Shown: positions 32,723 to 43,949, counted from the first letter of the stretch. The stretch is 64,000 nt of DNA from Ascaphus truei (GCA_036426205.1 CM071579.1:21170603-21234602), one strand, 5' to 3'. Program-made: numbers and translations. The notes: generated by a model not told the origin, from the letters alone.

Positions 32723-32878
32723 CAGTGTTCGACAAACCTATACATTTGCTCGCCCCGGGCGAGTGGATTTAACCCCCGGGCGAGTAAATATTGGCCCAAG
32801 CAGCACACGTTTGGTACTAGGTGGCGAGTAGATTTTTTTGTGTGGCGAGTAGATTTTTTGGTGATTTGTCAACCACTG
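32723..32878. mobile_element. hAT-type MITE with perfect 8-bp target duplication
   Basis: The ends are CAGTGTTCGACAAA and (complement of right end) CAGTGGTTGACAAA, 12 of 14 matching. GAAATAAT occurs immediately on both sides (32715-32722 and 32879-32886). Eight-base duplications and CAG-type termini are hAT hallmarks. The interior repeats 'ggcgagtagatttttt' twice and has 'gctcgccccgggcgagtgg', a short palindrome. At 156 bp it has no coding capacity. Confidence 0.85.
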
Positions 32879-33089
32879 GAAATAATAATAATAATATTAA
32901 TAATAATAATAAAAATAATAATAAACTGTGAATTTAAACAAAATAATTTTTTTTTTTTAATTTCTCTAGGAAATTTTTTTCTTAACCTTATTAAATCATT
33001 CAACTCTATTGAATGATACGATATTTAATTCCACAATAAGGAAAGATTATTCTTTCCCGCAATCACAGTAAATTGTGAGTTCCTTAAAA
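32879..33089. repeat. AT-rich simple sequence (AAT)n
   Basis: Interrupted AAT trinucleotides at about 32880-32930, then AT-rich DNA up to the L1 insertion point. Confidence 0.7.
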
Positions 33090-33104
33090 CAGACAGAGAA
33101 AGAA
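33090..33104 (+). other. L1 target-site duplication, 5' copy
   Basis: CAGACAGAGAAAGAA is repeated exactly at 40390-40404 on the far side of the poly-A tail. The preceding bases CTTAAAA fit the TT/AAAA cleavage preference of L1-type endonucleases. Confidence 0.9.
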
Positions 33105-33271
33105 GATGCGCATGCGCGGCAGGTTGGAGATGGTGGTGTAATTGCACAGCTCCACCAACCGCCGGCAGAAAATAGCTATTAAAATATACCAAAACCGATC
33201 TTGGAAATTTTTTACACAGCACTAAAGACCCATAAACATTCCCCGGATCAGCACCTACGTCCAGAAGAGAT

Positions 33272-34520
33272 ATGGCAGCAACGAGGCAAAAGACCCGGCG
33301 CATGTCAGATGTCCGGGCCTACTTCACCGGCCAGGGCAAGACCGGAGCAGCAGAGCTGTCGGCAATATCAGACTCTGACTCAGCCCAAGACATGGAGGGA
33401 ACGGCGGCGGCTGAGGAGCAGTCCAAAATAATAAAAAAGGAGATCTCTCGGCTGCTGGTTGATTTTAAATCCTTCTTTAGAGGAGAAGTGGAGGGGCTCC
33501 GGAAAGATATCCTCCAGATTAGGACAAGGACAAATGAACTGGAGGAGCGGATGGATGTCAACTCTAAACAACACGAAGAAACTAACTCACGGATGCAAGT
33601 CTTAGAGGAGAGAGTGGCCGAGCTGGAGTCCCGCCAAGAAGATAGTGAGAACAGGGACAGGCGGAATAACTTAATGAGTCCCGGGGGGATACCCTGAGGA
33701 TATACTTGGACCAACGACGGATCTGCCCTGCTAGATCTGACTCGAACCCTATGATGGCATCTATTCTTCCGGATCAACAAACCTGGCATATCCGAACCTT
33801 GAGGGATCGGTATCGGCGGCCTAGGCCGTTAAGAGTCAAACACCTAAGAAATAAGCCCGTCAAAATACCACCACCAAGTCAATCGTATAATCACGAATCC
33901 TAGCGGAAAGCCCAACAACAAATCCACTACTTCTATCACTATCTCCATAAGGACGGAAAGTCGGCAGCATTTTGAAGAATTTGCACCAGACCAGAGACCA
34001 CCCCAAAAACAAAAACAAAAAACAAATTATAGAACTATCCCAAACATAACAACTTTATAAGTCAGTCATCTTGCCTTCAGGTTTCGCCTGGTACGAGCTC
34101 CTTCTGGCACCTTCACGAAGGCATTTTACTCTTGGAGCGATGTTCCAGGACTTTTCCGTCCACCTCACTCTGCCGGCGGAGAGCATAAGCACTCCCTCGG
34201 TCACGAAGGCATTAAGAGACCGGGAGATCCCGGTACAGATGGCATTTTCCATTTGAGCCCTGTGTATGGCAACATTAGATTTAACAGTGGCCGCGAGAAA
34301 AAAGAGCTACAGATAGCCACTGTGCTTCAACAGACCCTCGAGTAGGGTGCGATCCTTGTGCGGAAAAAGCCATCGGGGGGTCAAGGGAGCATGGCCCCAT
34401 GCAGGACTACGGCTGGAACGCTGCTGGAGTCCCAAAGCTAAACAGGGCAGACTTCACCACGACAAGAATGTCGGATCTCTCTGTCCCCAATAGGACGGAT
34501 CAGATGAGGGCACGGTGGAT
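33272..34520 (+). pseudogene. L1-type ORF1 (RNA-binding protein), broken
   Basis: It starts at the ATG at 33272. The N-terminal region is basic and then acidic. Residues about 50-135 form a heptad-rich coiled coil (the 'ELEERM' and 'VLEERVAELESRQED' stretches), the trimerisation rod of L1 ORF1p, ending in NRDRRNNL, the motif that precedes the RRM in this family. The frame then closes at 33697. RRM-like and C-terminal sequence can still be followed in changing frames: FQD near 34147, 'RWHFPF' near 34236-34253 and a CVWQH-like segment near 34260. I infer at least three frameshifts or stops. The minus-strand ORF1 at 17193-18228 is a cousin. Together with ORF2 it would form the LINE ribonucleoprotein. 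Confidence 0.75.
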
Positions 34521-36070
34521 GTGGGGGGGCAGAGTGCCTTAAGCCACTGAATTTAATGAAAGGTTATTAAAGTTATCTTGCACACTGTTGTCGGAACATC
34601 ATAGCAAGTTTTTACCCATGGAACACTTCATCCTAGATGTGGACTACGTCGTTGTTAATCCGGCAGGTATCGGTGGGTCTGCTGACATCATTCGCCTCCT
34701 AAGCCTATGGATACTATACTACCACCCTTCTCGGATTCTAAAATGGCTACTTATATCTATACCTGGGATGAGAGGGACGGGACGGGCGCGAGGTTGTCCA
34801 TGGGCGTAACGTCGGGGTTTTCGGCGGCGGGAGAGAAATTGCATCCGCAGCGCGAGGAGGCCCGGCAGCCATAAAGCAGTTAGTCTGGGAGCTTGGCCTT
34901 GACTTTTGGCCCCCTTCTCAAGGCCGCGATTAGGGAGTTATGAGCTTTACTCGGTCTCTGGCCGGGTGAGATCGGCGGTGACTGATCCCCGTCTGGTGTA
35001 CGTGCGGTCGTAAGTAAGATCTCCACGCCTTTTTGTTGTACTGTGTCTTAGTTCCTATCTGGTCAAGCTGCTGCTATGAATCTTCGTTATGTAGACTGCA
35101 AACATCTTAAACATCTAATTCATAGTGACTTCCTATTATTTTGCCTAATCACCCTTAATTGTGGTGTTCCTCCCCTGTCGTGGGCTCTCACTTATCCCCC
35201 GTCCTCTAGTGTGATATTTGGTATGAAGGGAGCGTGAGGGCTGAGGACGGGTAAATCTTTGGTTGCGGGACAAGGGTTCAAGGGGACTCAAATTTGATGG
35301 TCGGACCAGCGAAGAGTAGATGTGGAAGAGGTTAGGGGCGCAGCGGGGGACCCCCAGGAATAAAGCAGACACAGTCCCAGCGGCGCTCGGAGACTTGTAT
35401 ATGGTCGTTAGGGGGCCCATGAAATAACGGTAAAGCTAAAACCTCTGTCAGGAAGGGGACAAATATATGCGAGCTTCACTACATGAGAGGCAGCTTTGGA
35501 CAAGGGTATGAAGGGCGCCTAAGGTCGGGAGGATGGTTTGTCGAATTTAAAGGGTACTTAAGGTCGGGTTAACATAGATAGTATAGGGAGAAGAAGAGAA
35601 GTAGGGATAGTGGGTAGTTAGTTTAAAAGTTGTAGATAGATTTAGTGGTTTACGCCGTTATGGTTTTGGTTACATGACTGTCGGGGGCGGGTTGGGGGGG
35701 TAGTTTGCCAACTCTGCCTGCAGGGTATGTATGTGCGTCGACTCCAGGAAGGTGGTTCTATTGGCCTACTTCCCTGTCACAGACCCGGATTTCCATGGCC
35801 GTTTAACGGGCCCATCGAACTGGATCGGGAGGGGGGGTGTTCCGAGGACCATATCTCTACCAGTCACATGAACCCGTAGGTCTAGGGGACCAAACCCGGT
35901 TTCTTTTTGTGTTTTTATGTGTGCTATGTATTGTGTTTTTTTGGTTTCCCTCATGTTTTTTCCCTTCCCCACCCCAGCCCCAAAAGCGAAAGACAGAAGA
36001 AGCCCTGCAGATGCCAGCTCTACGGCTCACAAGTCCGTCAAGAAATCTTGGGTCTGGTAGCGCAAGTTTA
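34521..36070 (+). mobile_element. Region between ORF1 and ORF2 of the LINE
   Basis: About 1.5 kb with no recognisable protein domain. Short frames such as 35145-35420 (minus) and 35837-36082 (plus) show no family match. It could hold decayed ORF1/ORF2 edges, a long intergenic region or another insertion. Confidence 0.5.
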
Positions 36071-39000
36071 TTGTTAAACTAACACTACACACACACGAGG
36101 CACCTCCTATACAATGGCGTACTTTTATATCCCAAAATGCGCACAGTGTTTTAATAGTTCCCACAAAAGAGGAGGGGTCGTCCTTTTCGGAGTTTCAAGA
36201 GGATGAAGGTGCAGATGTAGTCTTTCTTTCTCCAGGAACCCATTTTAGTTTCACGGAACACCCAAATTCCTAGACACACATTTTCGACCGATAATATCTA
36301 TCTCGGTGAAGAGAAAAAAAAAGGAGTAGCTATAACTGGATACATAATAATACTCCCTTCCAGGTGATTAAAGATCAAACGAGATCCTAAGGGGTAGCGA
36401 TTCCATTAGGTCTTGGTAGGACTCCTCACAACAGACTAGCATACATTGGCTGTGTTATATGCACCTAAGCGAAGGCATCCTTACTTCTTGACACTTCTTC
36501 AGGAAGCTACAGCAGTTGGCAGAGGGACCCATAGTCCTGGAGGGGACTTCAAGTATCGTCCATGCGACCCGAGATTGATCGCTCCCTAAAAACTCTCGTC
36601 TCAGCAACCCATGAGGAGGAGGGGACATGTCCCCTTTACTGAAGGTGACTAAAAACTTGGTCTCGTAGACATTGGTAGATCAGCACCAAGGAGACCGTAG
36701 TTACTCCTTTTATTCCCATCCCCATGACAGCTACAGTAGGATTGACCACTTCTTTGTGTCTGGCAGAATGGTCCCACAAATATCCGACACAAGCATACAT
36801 GATATTACATGGTCGGATCATGCATCAGTAGAGCTAAGATGCAGTCAAATTGGGTCTGTTAAACCGGGAGCAAACTGGAAGCTAAACGAATCTATAATTA
36901 AAATACCGGATATACAGAAACAAGTTAAAGCAGTTAAAGCTGAAATTTCGAACTACTTTCAGACAAACGAAGGCAGTGTAGAATCCCATTCTATGTTATG
37001 GGAGGCTCACAAGGCCACAATACGAGGGGTACTAATTGGTATAGCTGCGGGTAGAAAAAAGAGAAAGGAAGCCAAATTAACTCAGCTATATCAAAGGTTA
37101 CGCGAGCTCTCTACACTACATAACCGGACAGGTAGAGATGATACATTGAAGGAGCTGAAGGATGTTAGGATTGAACTAAATCTCCTCCTTACCTCCAGAG
37201 CTGAGAAAGACATGAGTTGGACGCAGAGGAAGTTTTATGAGAAAGCTAATAAACCGGACACTATGCTAGCCACCAGACTCCGCAATCGGAAACCAAATTT
37301 TAATATTCACTCTATTAAGACAGCAGAGGGGCTGGTCTCCTCTAACCCCAAAGTTATAGTAGGGGAGTTTGCGAAATTCTACGCACAGCTATACAATGGG
37401 GAGAAGGTGGTTCACAACGCTAAGACAAGCAGTAAACTGCGGAAATTCTTAGCGGACGCAGCCCTGCCACAATTGACCAGATTGGAGCGAGAGGCAATCC
37501 AACGCGACTTTACAGGGGAGGAATTGGCAGCGGTAGTGAAAAATTTAAAGACGTCAAAAGCCCCAGGCCCGGATGGGTTCTCCAATCTGTATTATAAAAA
37601 ATTTATCGGAGTCTTAGCTCCACATATGCTCCGGCTGTTTAATGGAGTATTAGCAGGAGAGCCTTTCACAGGACAGATGCTCCAGGCGTCAATCTCGGTA
37701 ATTCATAAAGGGGATAAAGATCCCACAAATTGCCAAAGCTATCGGCCAATATCATTAATTAATACAGATGTTAAAATCTATTCCAAATTACTGGCCAACA
37801 GATTAAGTGTCATCCTGCCGAGGCTAATCCATCCGGATCAAGTTGGCTTCATTAGAAATAGACAAGCGGCCGACAATACTAGAAGGATTGTAGATATAAT
37901 AGACTTTATAGGAGCCAACGAGATCCGAAGCGTAACTTTAAGCCTAGATGCGGAAAAGGCCTTTGACAGGATTGACTGGCCATACTTGGAGTCCACGCTT
38001 GGAGCATTTGGGTTCGGAGGCATATTCCGGCAGGCAATCAAAGCATTATATGCCGCACCAGCAGCTAAGGTGGTCCACCAGGGGTTCCCCTCTGACTTAT
38101 TTCCAATTAAAAGTGGCACGAGGCAGGGATGCCCGCTATCACCCCTGTTATTCGCCTTATGCATCGAGCCACTTGCAGCACAAATTCGGAACAACGCTGA
38201 TATCTCTGGAGTACAAATCCACTCCCAAGAACACAAAGTGGCTTTGAACGCAGATGACATTATTCTAACTCTTACTAAGCCGCTCATCTCGTTACCCAAT
38301 CTGTTCGAGCTTCTAGAGCGTTTTGCCCAGATCTCTGGATTTAAAATAAATCAGACTAAATCAGAGGCTTTAAGCCTTAACATCCCTAGAGAGATGGAGA
38401 AGCTGATAGAACTCAATTTTGAGTTTAAGTGGCGTCCCACATCCTTGAAATACTTAGGAGTGCATATCACGAAAAAGGTAGGCTCTCTATATCAAGCTAA
38501 TTATCCCAGCCTGTTGAGGACACTCAAAAAAGAGCTACAGGATTAGAAGGCATATGGTATTTCTTGGTTGGGGAGAATTTACAGCGTCAAGATGAATATC
38601 TTTCCCCGAATTCTATACCTGTTCCAAACTCTTCCGATAGCCGTGGTACGAGCAGACATTACAGGGCTCCAAAAATCAATCTCACAATTTATTTGGAATG
38701 GTAAAAAATCACGGATTAAAGTAAAAATGATGCAGAAAGCTAAGGCAGCTGGTGGCCTGGCAGTTCCGAGCGTTATATCCTACTACAAAGCGGCGCAGTT
38801 GTGCCAAATTACGCAGTGGCATGGAGATCCGGAGCTCAGGCGGTGGGTGGCGCTGGAGAGAGATGTGCGCCCCGCTTGAGCTCAAGGACCTGATCTGGTA
38901 CCCGAGGACACGGGTGAAGGATGTACTCATTCCGCTGACCTCTGTTCTCAACTCACTCTCGGTTTGAGAGGCCTCTATAGGTAATCGCTCGATAACCTCC

Positions 39001-39948
39001 AAACACACACTGATGGCTCCCTTGTATGGCAACCCAGACTTTGCTCCTGGTTTAGCAAACAAGAGTTTCCCGCTATGGCACAAATAGGGGATTAGACGAT
39101 TGAAGGACCTGGAGGGTAGTGGTAAGATTAAATCCTTTGAGCTATTACAGTCGGAAACGGACATACCTAATACTGAATTTATGAGGTACCTCCAGGTTCG
39201 GGCATACTACAACGCACACCCGGTGAGACCACCGTTAATGAATTTTGAACAGCTTTGCGTGCGCGGTGCAGTCACGCGGGGACTGATATCTGCCTTATAC
39301 AGAGGAGTGGTTAATACTGACACGGACAGGACAGCCAAACCCCGTTTTATGGTTCAGTGGGAGGCGGATTTACAGGGCACATTAGAGGACGAGGACTGGT
39401 CTGCGGTGTTTAAGGCTGCAGCTAGTAGCTCCATTTGCACGACATTAAAGGAGAACTCATATAAGGTGTTGTTACGCTGGTATCTCACCCCAGTTAGATT
39501 AGCAAAATTCATCCCGGGCTCTTCCCCGCTCTGCCCTAGGCAGTGCGGGGAACAGGGGGATTTGGTTCACATGCTGTGGTCTTGCCCGAAAATAGTGCCT
39601 GCCTGGACCCAGATCCGAGATTGGCTACAAAGGATCTTCTTGGGGCTCAAAATTCAGCTGGACCTGTGGCTATTTTTATTAGGCAAACCTACAAATGAGG
39701 TATCTAGATCGGGTAACAAGCTGATAGCACACTTTGCTACAGCTATGAGGTGTGAGACCGCAGCATTGTGGAATCAGAACGCAATTCCTTCTATAGCTCA
39801 AATTAGAAACAGAATTTGGTTCATATGCCGAATGGAGAAGTTAACGAGCTTAGTTAACGACTCAGGCGATAAATTCGAAAAGGTCTGGTCATTATGGCTG
39901 GCACAGACTGATATCCAGGGGGTGAATGATGCCACAATATGGCTTTGA
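36071..39948 (+). pseudogene. L1-type ORF2: endonuclease, reverse transcriptase, zinc knuckle; broken
   Basis: Endonuclease traces start at about 36071 in several frames, including a GGDF segment near 36541-36552 (next residue Lys where Asn is usual) and an intact end (YSRIDHFFVS and SDHASV) in the 624-codon frame 36672-38546. The reverse transcriptase follows: KAPGPDG (about 37554), SYRPISLIN (about 37735), LDAEKAFDRIDW (about 37945), GTRQGCPLSP (about 38115) and the catalytic box at 38247-38258. That box reads N-A-D-D instead of the family's F/Y-A-D-D. A TAG at 38544-38546 interrupts the frame, which resumes in phase at ISWLGRI. A +1 frameshift lies at about 38810-38879, and further stops fall at 38965 and about 39085. 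The C-terminal part (39100-39948) keeps the zinc knuckle C-x3-C-x7-H-x4-C at 39532-39588 typical of L1 ORF2p. The enzyme would cut DNA and copy LINE RNA in place. Confidence 0.9.
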
Positions 39949-40389
39949 TAGATATAGGTGAGTTCTCCTTGGATGGGTGGCTGGGAGCTAGATATGACGG
40001 ACGGACGGAAGGGACCCCCCCAGGGCTTAGCGACATACTAAATGAATAAATAAAAACAAAAAAGTTGAAGTGGATCTATTCCAGGGACCTCTGTGAGATG
40101 ATGAAGGGCATGGAGCTAGTAGTTGTGATGCATTGCACCTGGAAACACGATAAAGGTGGTTATTCTTCGCCGATCCCTTCCCCCCCCCTCCCCACCTTCC
40201 CTCCCCTTTTTTCCCCGCTGTCGTCATTGGTCTGTTGATGTCTTGTCCTGTTGTTTCCCCATCATGTGTTCGTTTTGTGTGGTTTGTCCTCAATAGTTCG
40301 GTGTATACTATGAATAGCTATCAACATCTTGTATTTTCATGTTTGTATGCACAAAAAACTAATAAAGACAAAGTTGAAAAAAAAAAAAC
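39949..40389 (+). mobile_element. L1 3' UTR and poly-A tail
   Basis: It follows the ORF2 stop, contains AATAAAGACAAAG near 40362 and ends in an A run (about 40378-40388) directly before the 3' target duplication. Confidence 0.75.
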
Positions 40390-40404
40390 CAGACAGAGAA
40401 AGAA
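40390..40404 (+). other. L1 target-site duplication, 3' copy
   Basis: An exact match of 15 bp to 33090-33104. Confidence 0.9.
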
Positions 40405-40524
40405 AAATAGAAAGAGACCCCCTTCTTGCAATCGTGGAACACAGACGTTATAAGACAAATCAGAAATGGTACACTTTTTCATATTCAGACAAATAATCAA
40501 ATGTGATCATATATATGTGTATAT

Positions 40525-41740
40525 ATGTTTCACACACCTCTTCCTCCTCTATCAATCTTCTCTGTTCTCTGTACACTTTCTCTAGGTGACCTAATCACAT
40601 CTTTTGGGTTTAAATATCACCTCTATACTGACGAGACACAAATTTACCTTTCAACCCTTGACCTGCTGTACAGACCAAAGTTTCTGAATGTCTCTCTGCT
40701 ATATCATCCTGGATGGTCCTCCGCCGACTGAAATTTAACATGGCAAAAACAGAGCTCCTTATACTTCCTCCCAAACCTGGCCCTACTACCTTCTTCCACA
40801 TTACTGTTGGAAGTACCATCATTCACCCAGTAGCCCAAGCACACTGCCTAGGGGTCACACTCGACTCCTCTCTCACATTCTCCTCTCATATTCAAAACGT
40901 TTCTAAAACCTGTCGCTTTTTCCTCCGCAGTATAACAAAGATACGCCCTTTCCTCTGTTACTCGACTGCTAAAACTCTGACTCAGACCCTCATTCTCTCC
41001 CATCTCTATTACTGTAACCTCCTGCTGTCCGGCCTTCCTGCCTCTCACCTGTCTCCCCTACAATCTATCCTAAATGCTGCTGCCAGAATCACTCTACTCT
41101 TTCCTAAATCTGTCTCAGCGTCTCCCCTGCTGAAATCACTCTCCTGGCTCCCTATCAAATCCTGCATCTCGCACTCAATTCTCCTCCTCACTTTTAACAG
41201 CTTTACATTCTTCTGCCCCTCCTTACATCTCAGTCCTAATTTCTCGCTATGCACCATCCCGACTCTTGCGTTCTGCTCAAGGATGTCTTCTCTCTACCCC
41301 CATTGTATCTAAAACCCTCTCCCGCCTTAAACCTTTCTCACTGACTGCCCCACACCTCTGGAATGCCCTTCCCCTCAATACCCGACTAGCACACTCTCTA
41401 TCCACCTTTAAGACCCACCTTAAGACCCACCTGCTTAAGGAAGCATACGAGTAGCACCGTGGCTGATAATTAACACCCTATACATAATGCTTGGCCCCCT
41501 GCAGACGCACTTACCTGAATGCCCTCCTACTGTCTCTGTACGTTCTCCCCTACAATTAGACTGTAAGCTCCTTGGAACAGGGACTCCTCTTCCTAATGTT
41601 ACTTTTATGACTGAAGCGCTTATTCCCATTATCTGTTATTTATATTATTTGTTATTTATATGATTGTCACGTGTATTACTAATGTGAAGCGCTATGTACA
41701 TTAATGGCGCTATATAAATAAAGACATACATACATACATA
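40525..41740 (+). pseudogene. L2-type LINE reverse transcriptase 3' half and 3' UTR
   Basis: A 5'-truncated L2-clade LINE. Translation shows the end of the reverse transcriptase. The box normally YADDTQ reads Y-T-D-E-T-Q near 40627, which abolishes the catalytic aspartate pair. Further on, '[13 protein letters not shown]', 'LGVTLDSSLTFSSHI', 'ILSHLYYCNLLLSGLP', 'QSILNAAARI' and 'LSWLPIKSCI' are the standard L2 thumb and C-terminal landmarks (199 codons at 40713-41312). A frameshift near 41280 moves the C-terminus (FSLTAPHLWNALPLNTRL, THLLKEAYE) into another frame ending at 41454. The 3' UTR (41455-41740) matches the truncated copies at 4996-5289 and 3003-3200. It lies just downstream of the L1 but is outside its target duplication. 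Confidence 0.85.
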
Positions 41741-41815
41741 CATACATACATACATACAGTACATACATACATACTGTACATACATACTGTACATACATAC
41801 ATACATACTGCCATG
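41722..41815 (+). repeat. (ATAC)n microsatellite at the L2 3' end
   Basis: About 20 ATAC/CATA units with CTGT interruptions extend directly from the L2 tail (TATAAATAAAGACATACATAC). Confidence 0.95.
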
Positions 41816-42485
41816 AGAATTGTAAGACATGATCTGAGTAAGGGACGGCCTTCCAATGGGAGACGCCACAAAGGCCAGTTTTGCATATTTAATTGTTGCT
41901 TCTTTCAGTGCTGTACGTGACACTTTAGTCTAGTTTTCATATTTCACATCTAGGTGAATCAAGAGCACATATAGTACGTGTACAGTATCAATAGACAAAA
42001 GCCCCAGGACTACGTCCAATAGGACAAAATACTGTATATAGTTAAATACTTACCTGTTTTTCTTTTCCTAAGTGAGGGTCATTTTGTTAAATTCTTTGGC
42101 CAAAGCATTTTCAGCTTTCAAACCGCGTCACGGTGCCCCCTCTTTTGCAAGTCCTAACACTACTGTGCCCTCAGAAAGATCTCCTAACCTCTCTACTGGA
42201 GAGAGAACTGTCTTAATAGACTGCTCACTCACCGGTGCATAACAAAAACTGCCATTAAAAAGGTGGGTTGGGTGAGCATGAAACCGGGGAGGCAGGGTCA
42301 CTAAACTCCAAATTGTTCACCAGTGGACATTTACAAACACACACAGCCCCTGTAAGCTCAGACCCCAAACCACCATATATATATATTGTGTCAAGAGGAG
42401 TGCTACTGCTTTTGAGACCTAATGTAGTATAACAAAAGACTGAAAGCTTCAGTGCTTCATCCAATATGATATATATATATATATA
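41816..42485. other. Unassigned sequence
   Basis: No gene or repeat recognised apart from an AT microsatellite at 42466-42485, into which the next element is inserted. Confidence 0.4.
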
Positions 42486-42574
42486 CAGGTAAACCCCGTT
42501 ATAACGCGACCCGTTATAACGCGAATCGGTTATAACGCGGTTTTCACGTGACTCCCGTTTTTTAAACACTCTCA

Positions 42575-43075
42575 CTGCACACTCTCACTGCACACACTGC
42601 TCACTGCACACACCACACACGCTCACTGCACACACTGTTCACTGCACACACTGTTCACTGCACACACTGTTCACTGCACACTAATCACTGCACACACTGC
42701 TCACTGCACACACTGTTCACTGCACACACTGCACACACTGCTCACTGCACACACTGCTCACTGCACACACTGCACACACTGCTCACTGCACACACTGCTC
42801 ACTGCACACACTGCACACACTGCTCACTGCACACACACTGCTCACAGCACACACTCTACACCGCACACACTGCACACACTCTTTACTGCACACACTCTTC
42901 ACTGCACACACTGCACACACTCTACACTGCACGCACACACTCCCACTGCATGCACACACTCCCACTGCACACTCCCACTCCCACTGCACACACTCCCACT
43001 GCACACACTCCCACTGCACACTGCACACATCAGACACTCCCAGCACACACACTCACTGCACACACTCTCACCACC
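42575..43075 (+). repeat. CACTGCACA simple-sequence array
   Basis: Variable units of CACTGCACA with ACTGCT, ACTGTT or ACTCC linkers, about 9-20 bp apart, lie inside the Tigger-like element. The Cys-rich minus-strand frames come from this repeat. Confidence 0.9.
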
Positions 43076-43440
43076 CCCCGCACATGTCAGCAGCCCACCC
43101 CCCCTCAAATGTCAGCAGCCCACCCCCCCCCTCACATGTCAGCAGCCTACCCCCCACCAGCCCGTTTTTCACACACGAGGTTTGGTGAGGTAAGGTGCTC
43201 AAAGTGTATTATACATAGGAAGGAGGGGAAACACACTCTGGGTATTGAGACATTAATAAATGTAACACTGAGTATAAGTAATGGGGCACCAGATACCCTG
43301 AAGGTTGGGGTAGGTAGTCCAGGAGACAGCCAGCCCCCCCCTACCTCATTGGTTTGGCCCTAGGTACTCACATGTATTAACTGGTCACCAGAGTCTCCCC
43401 CTCCACCTCGTGCTGCTGAAATGAAATGGGTCCAGCAATG

Positions 43441-43531
43441 TTGAAAAGAGTGCAGCGCACCGCATCCAAATGAAAACAGTCTGGCCAGACCTGTTCTTCA
43501 TTTGAATCGCGGTGCGCTGCACTCTTTTCAA
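43441..43531. repeat. Hairpin with 23-bp perfect arms
   Basis: Arms at 43441-43463 (TTGAAAAGAGTGCAGCGCAC plus CGC) and 43509-43531 are exact complements with a 45-bp loop that itself contains TGGCCA. It may be a small element nested in the Tigger-like one. Confidence 0.85.
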
Positions 43532-43585
43532 CGTTTTTCACACACACACACACCCCCCACCAGCCCGTTTGTACTTACATACACA

Positions 43586-43670
43586 GGGAGGGAGGGAGAG
43601 GGAGGGAGAGGGAGGGAGAGGGAGGGGGAGGGGGCTGGGAGGGAGAGGGAGGGGGCTGGGAGGGAGGAGG
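43586..43670 (+). repeat. (GGGAGA)n-type purine tract
   Basis: Repeats of GGGAGAGGGA and GGGGGCTGGGAGGGA, about 85 bp. Confidence 0.9.
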
Positions 43671-43949
43671 GATGAATCACCGCCGTTTTTTAAACTTTTT
43701 TTTTTTTTATTAAATTTATTTAATTAACTGGCGCCCGGCCAGAGTCATCGCGGGCCCCACAGAGAGGCCAGATGGGCCGCATGTTGTGCAGGCCTCTTCC
43801 TTCCCTCCCTCCCGAACAGGCGCGCGGCGGCCATTTTTTTTAAAATTAGCGCGACCCCGTTACTAACGCGGTGGTCTCGGGGTGGACCCCGAGGACCTTT
43901 CTATAACGGGGTTTACCTGTATATATATACACACATACACACACACACA

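Larger units (their letters stand above)
33105..40389 (+). mobile_element. Near full-length L1/Tx1-type LINE, inactive
   Basis: A 7.3-kb non-LTR retrotransposon bounded by a perfect 15-bp duplication and ending in AATAAAGACAAAGTTG then poly-A. The order is a short 5' UTR (33105-33271), ORF1 with coiled coil (from 33272), a long intervening stretch (about 34550-36070), and ORF2 with endonuclease, reverse transcriptase and C-terminal zinc knuckle. A short 3' UTR follows (39949-40389). L1-type proteins bind their own RNA, nick the target and prime reverse transcription there. Both ORFs carry stops and frameshifts, so it cannot move by itself. The insertion is complete at its 5' end, which is rare for LINEs. 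The family call (L1/Tx1 clade) rests on ORF1 and zinc-knuckle layout. Confidence 0.9.
42486..43919. mobile_element. Tigger/pogo-like element, 1434 bp, non-autonomous
   Basis: The terminal inverted repeat is CAGGTAAACCCCGTTATAA on the left and its complement with one mismatch on the right (18 of 19), flanked by TA on both sides. This is a pogo/Tigger signature. Subterminal 'gttataacgcg' repeats occur three times at 42496-42540 and once near the right end. Inside are the CACTGCACA array (42575-43075), short 'atgtcagcagcccacccccc' repeats (about 43083-43155), a 23-bp perfect hairpin (43441-43531) and a GGGAGA-rich tract (43586-43670). No transposase frame is present, and the minus frames at 42783-43108 are repeat translations. 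Confidence 0.8.

Noticed and set aside
42783..43108. Cysteine-rich minus-strand peptides
   Set aside because: They are translations of the CACTGCACA simple-sequence array.
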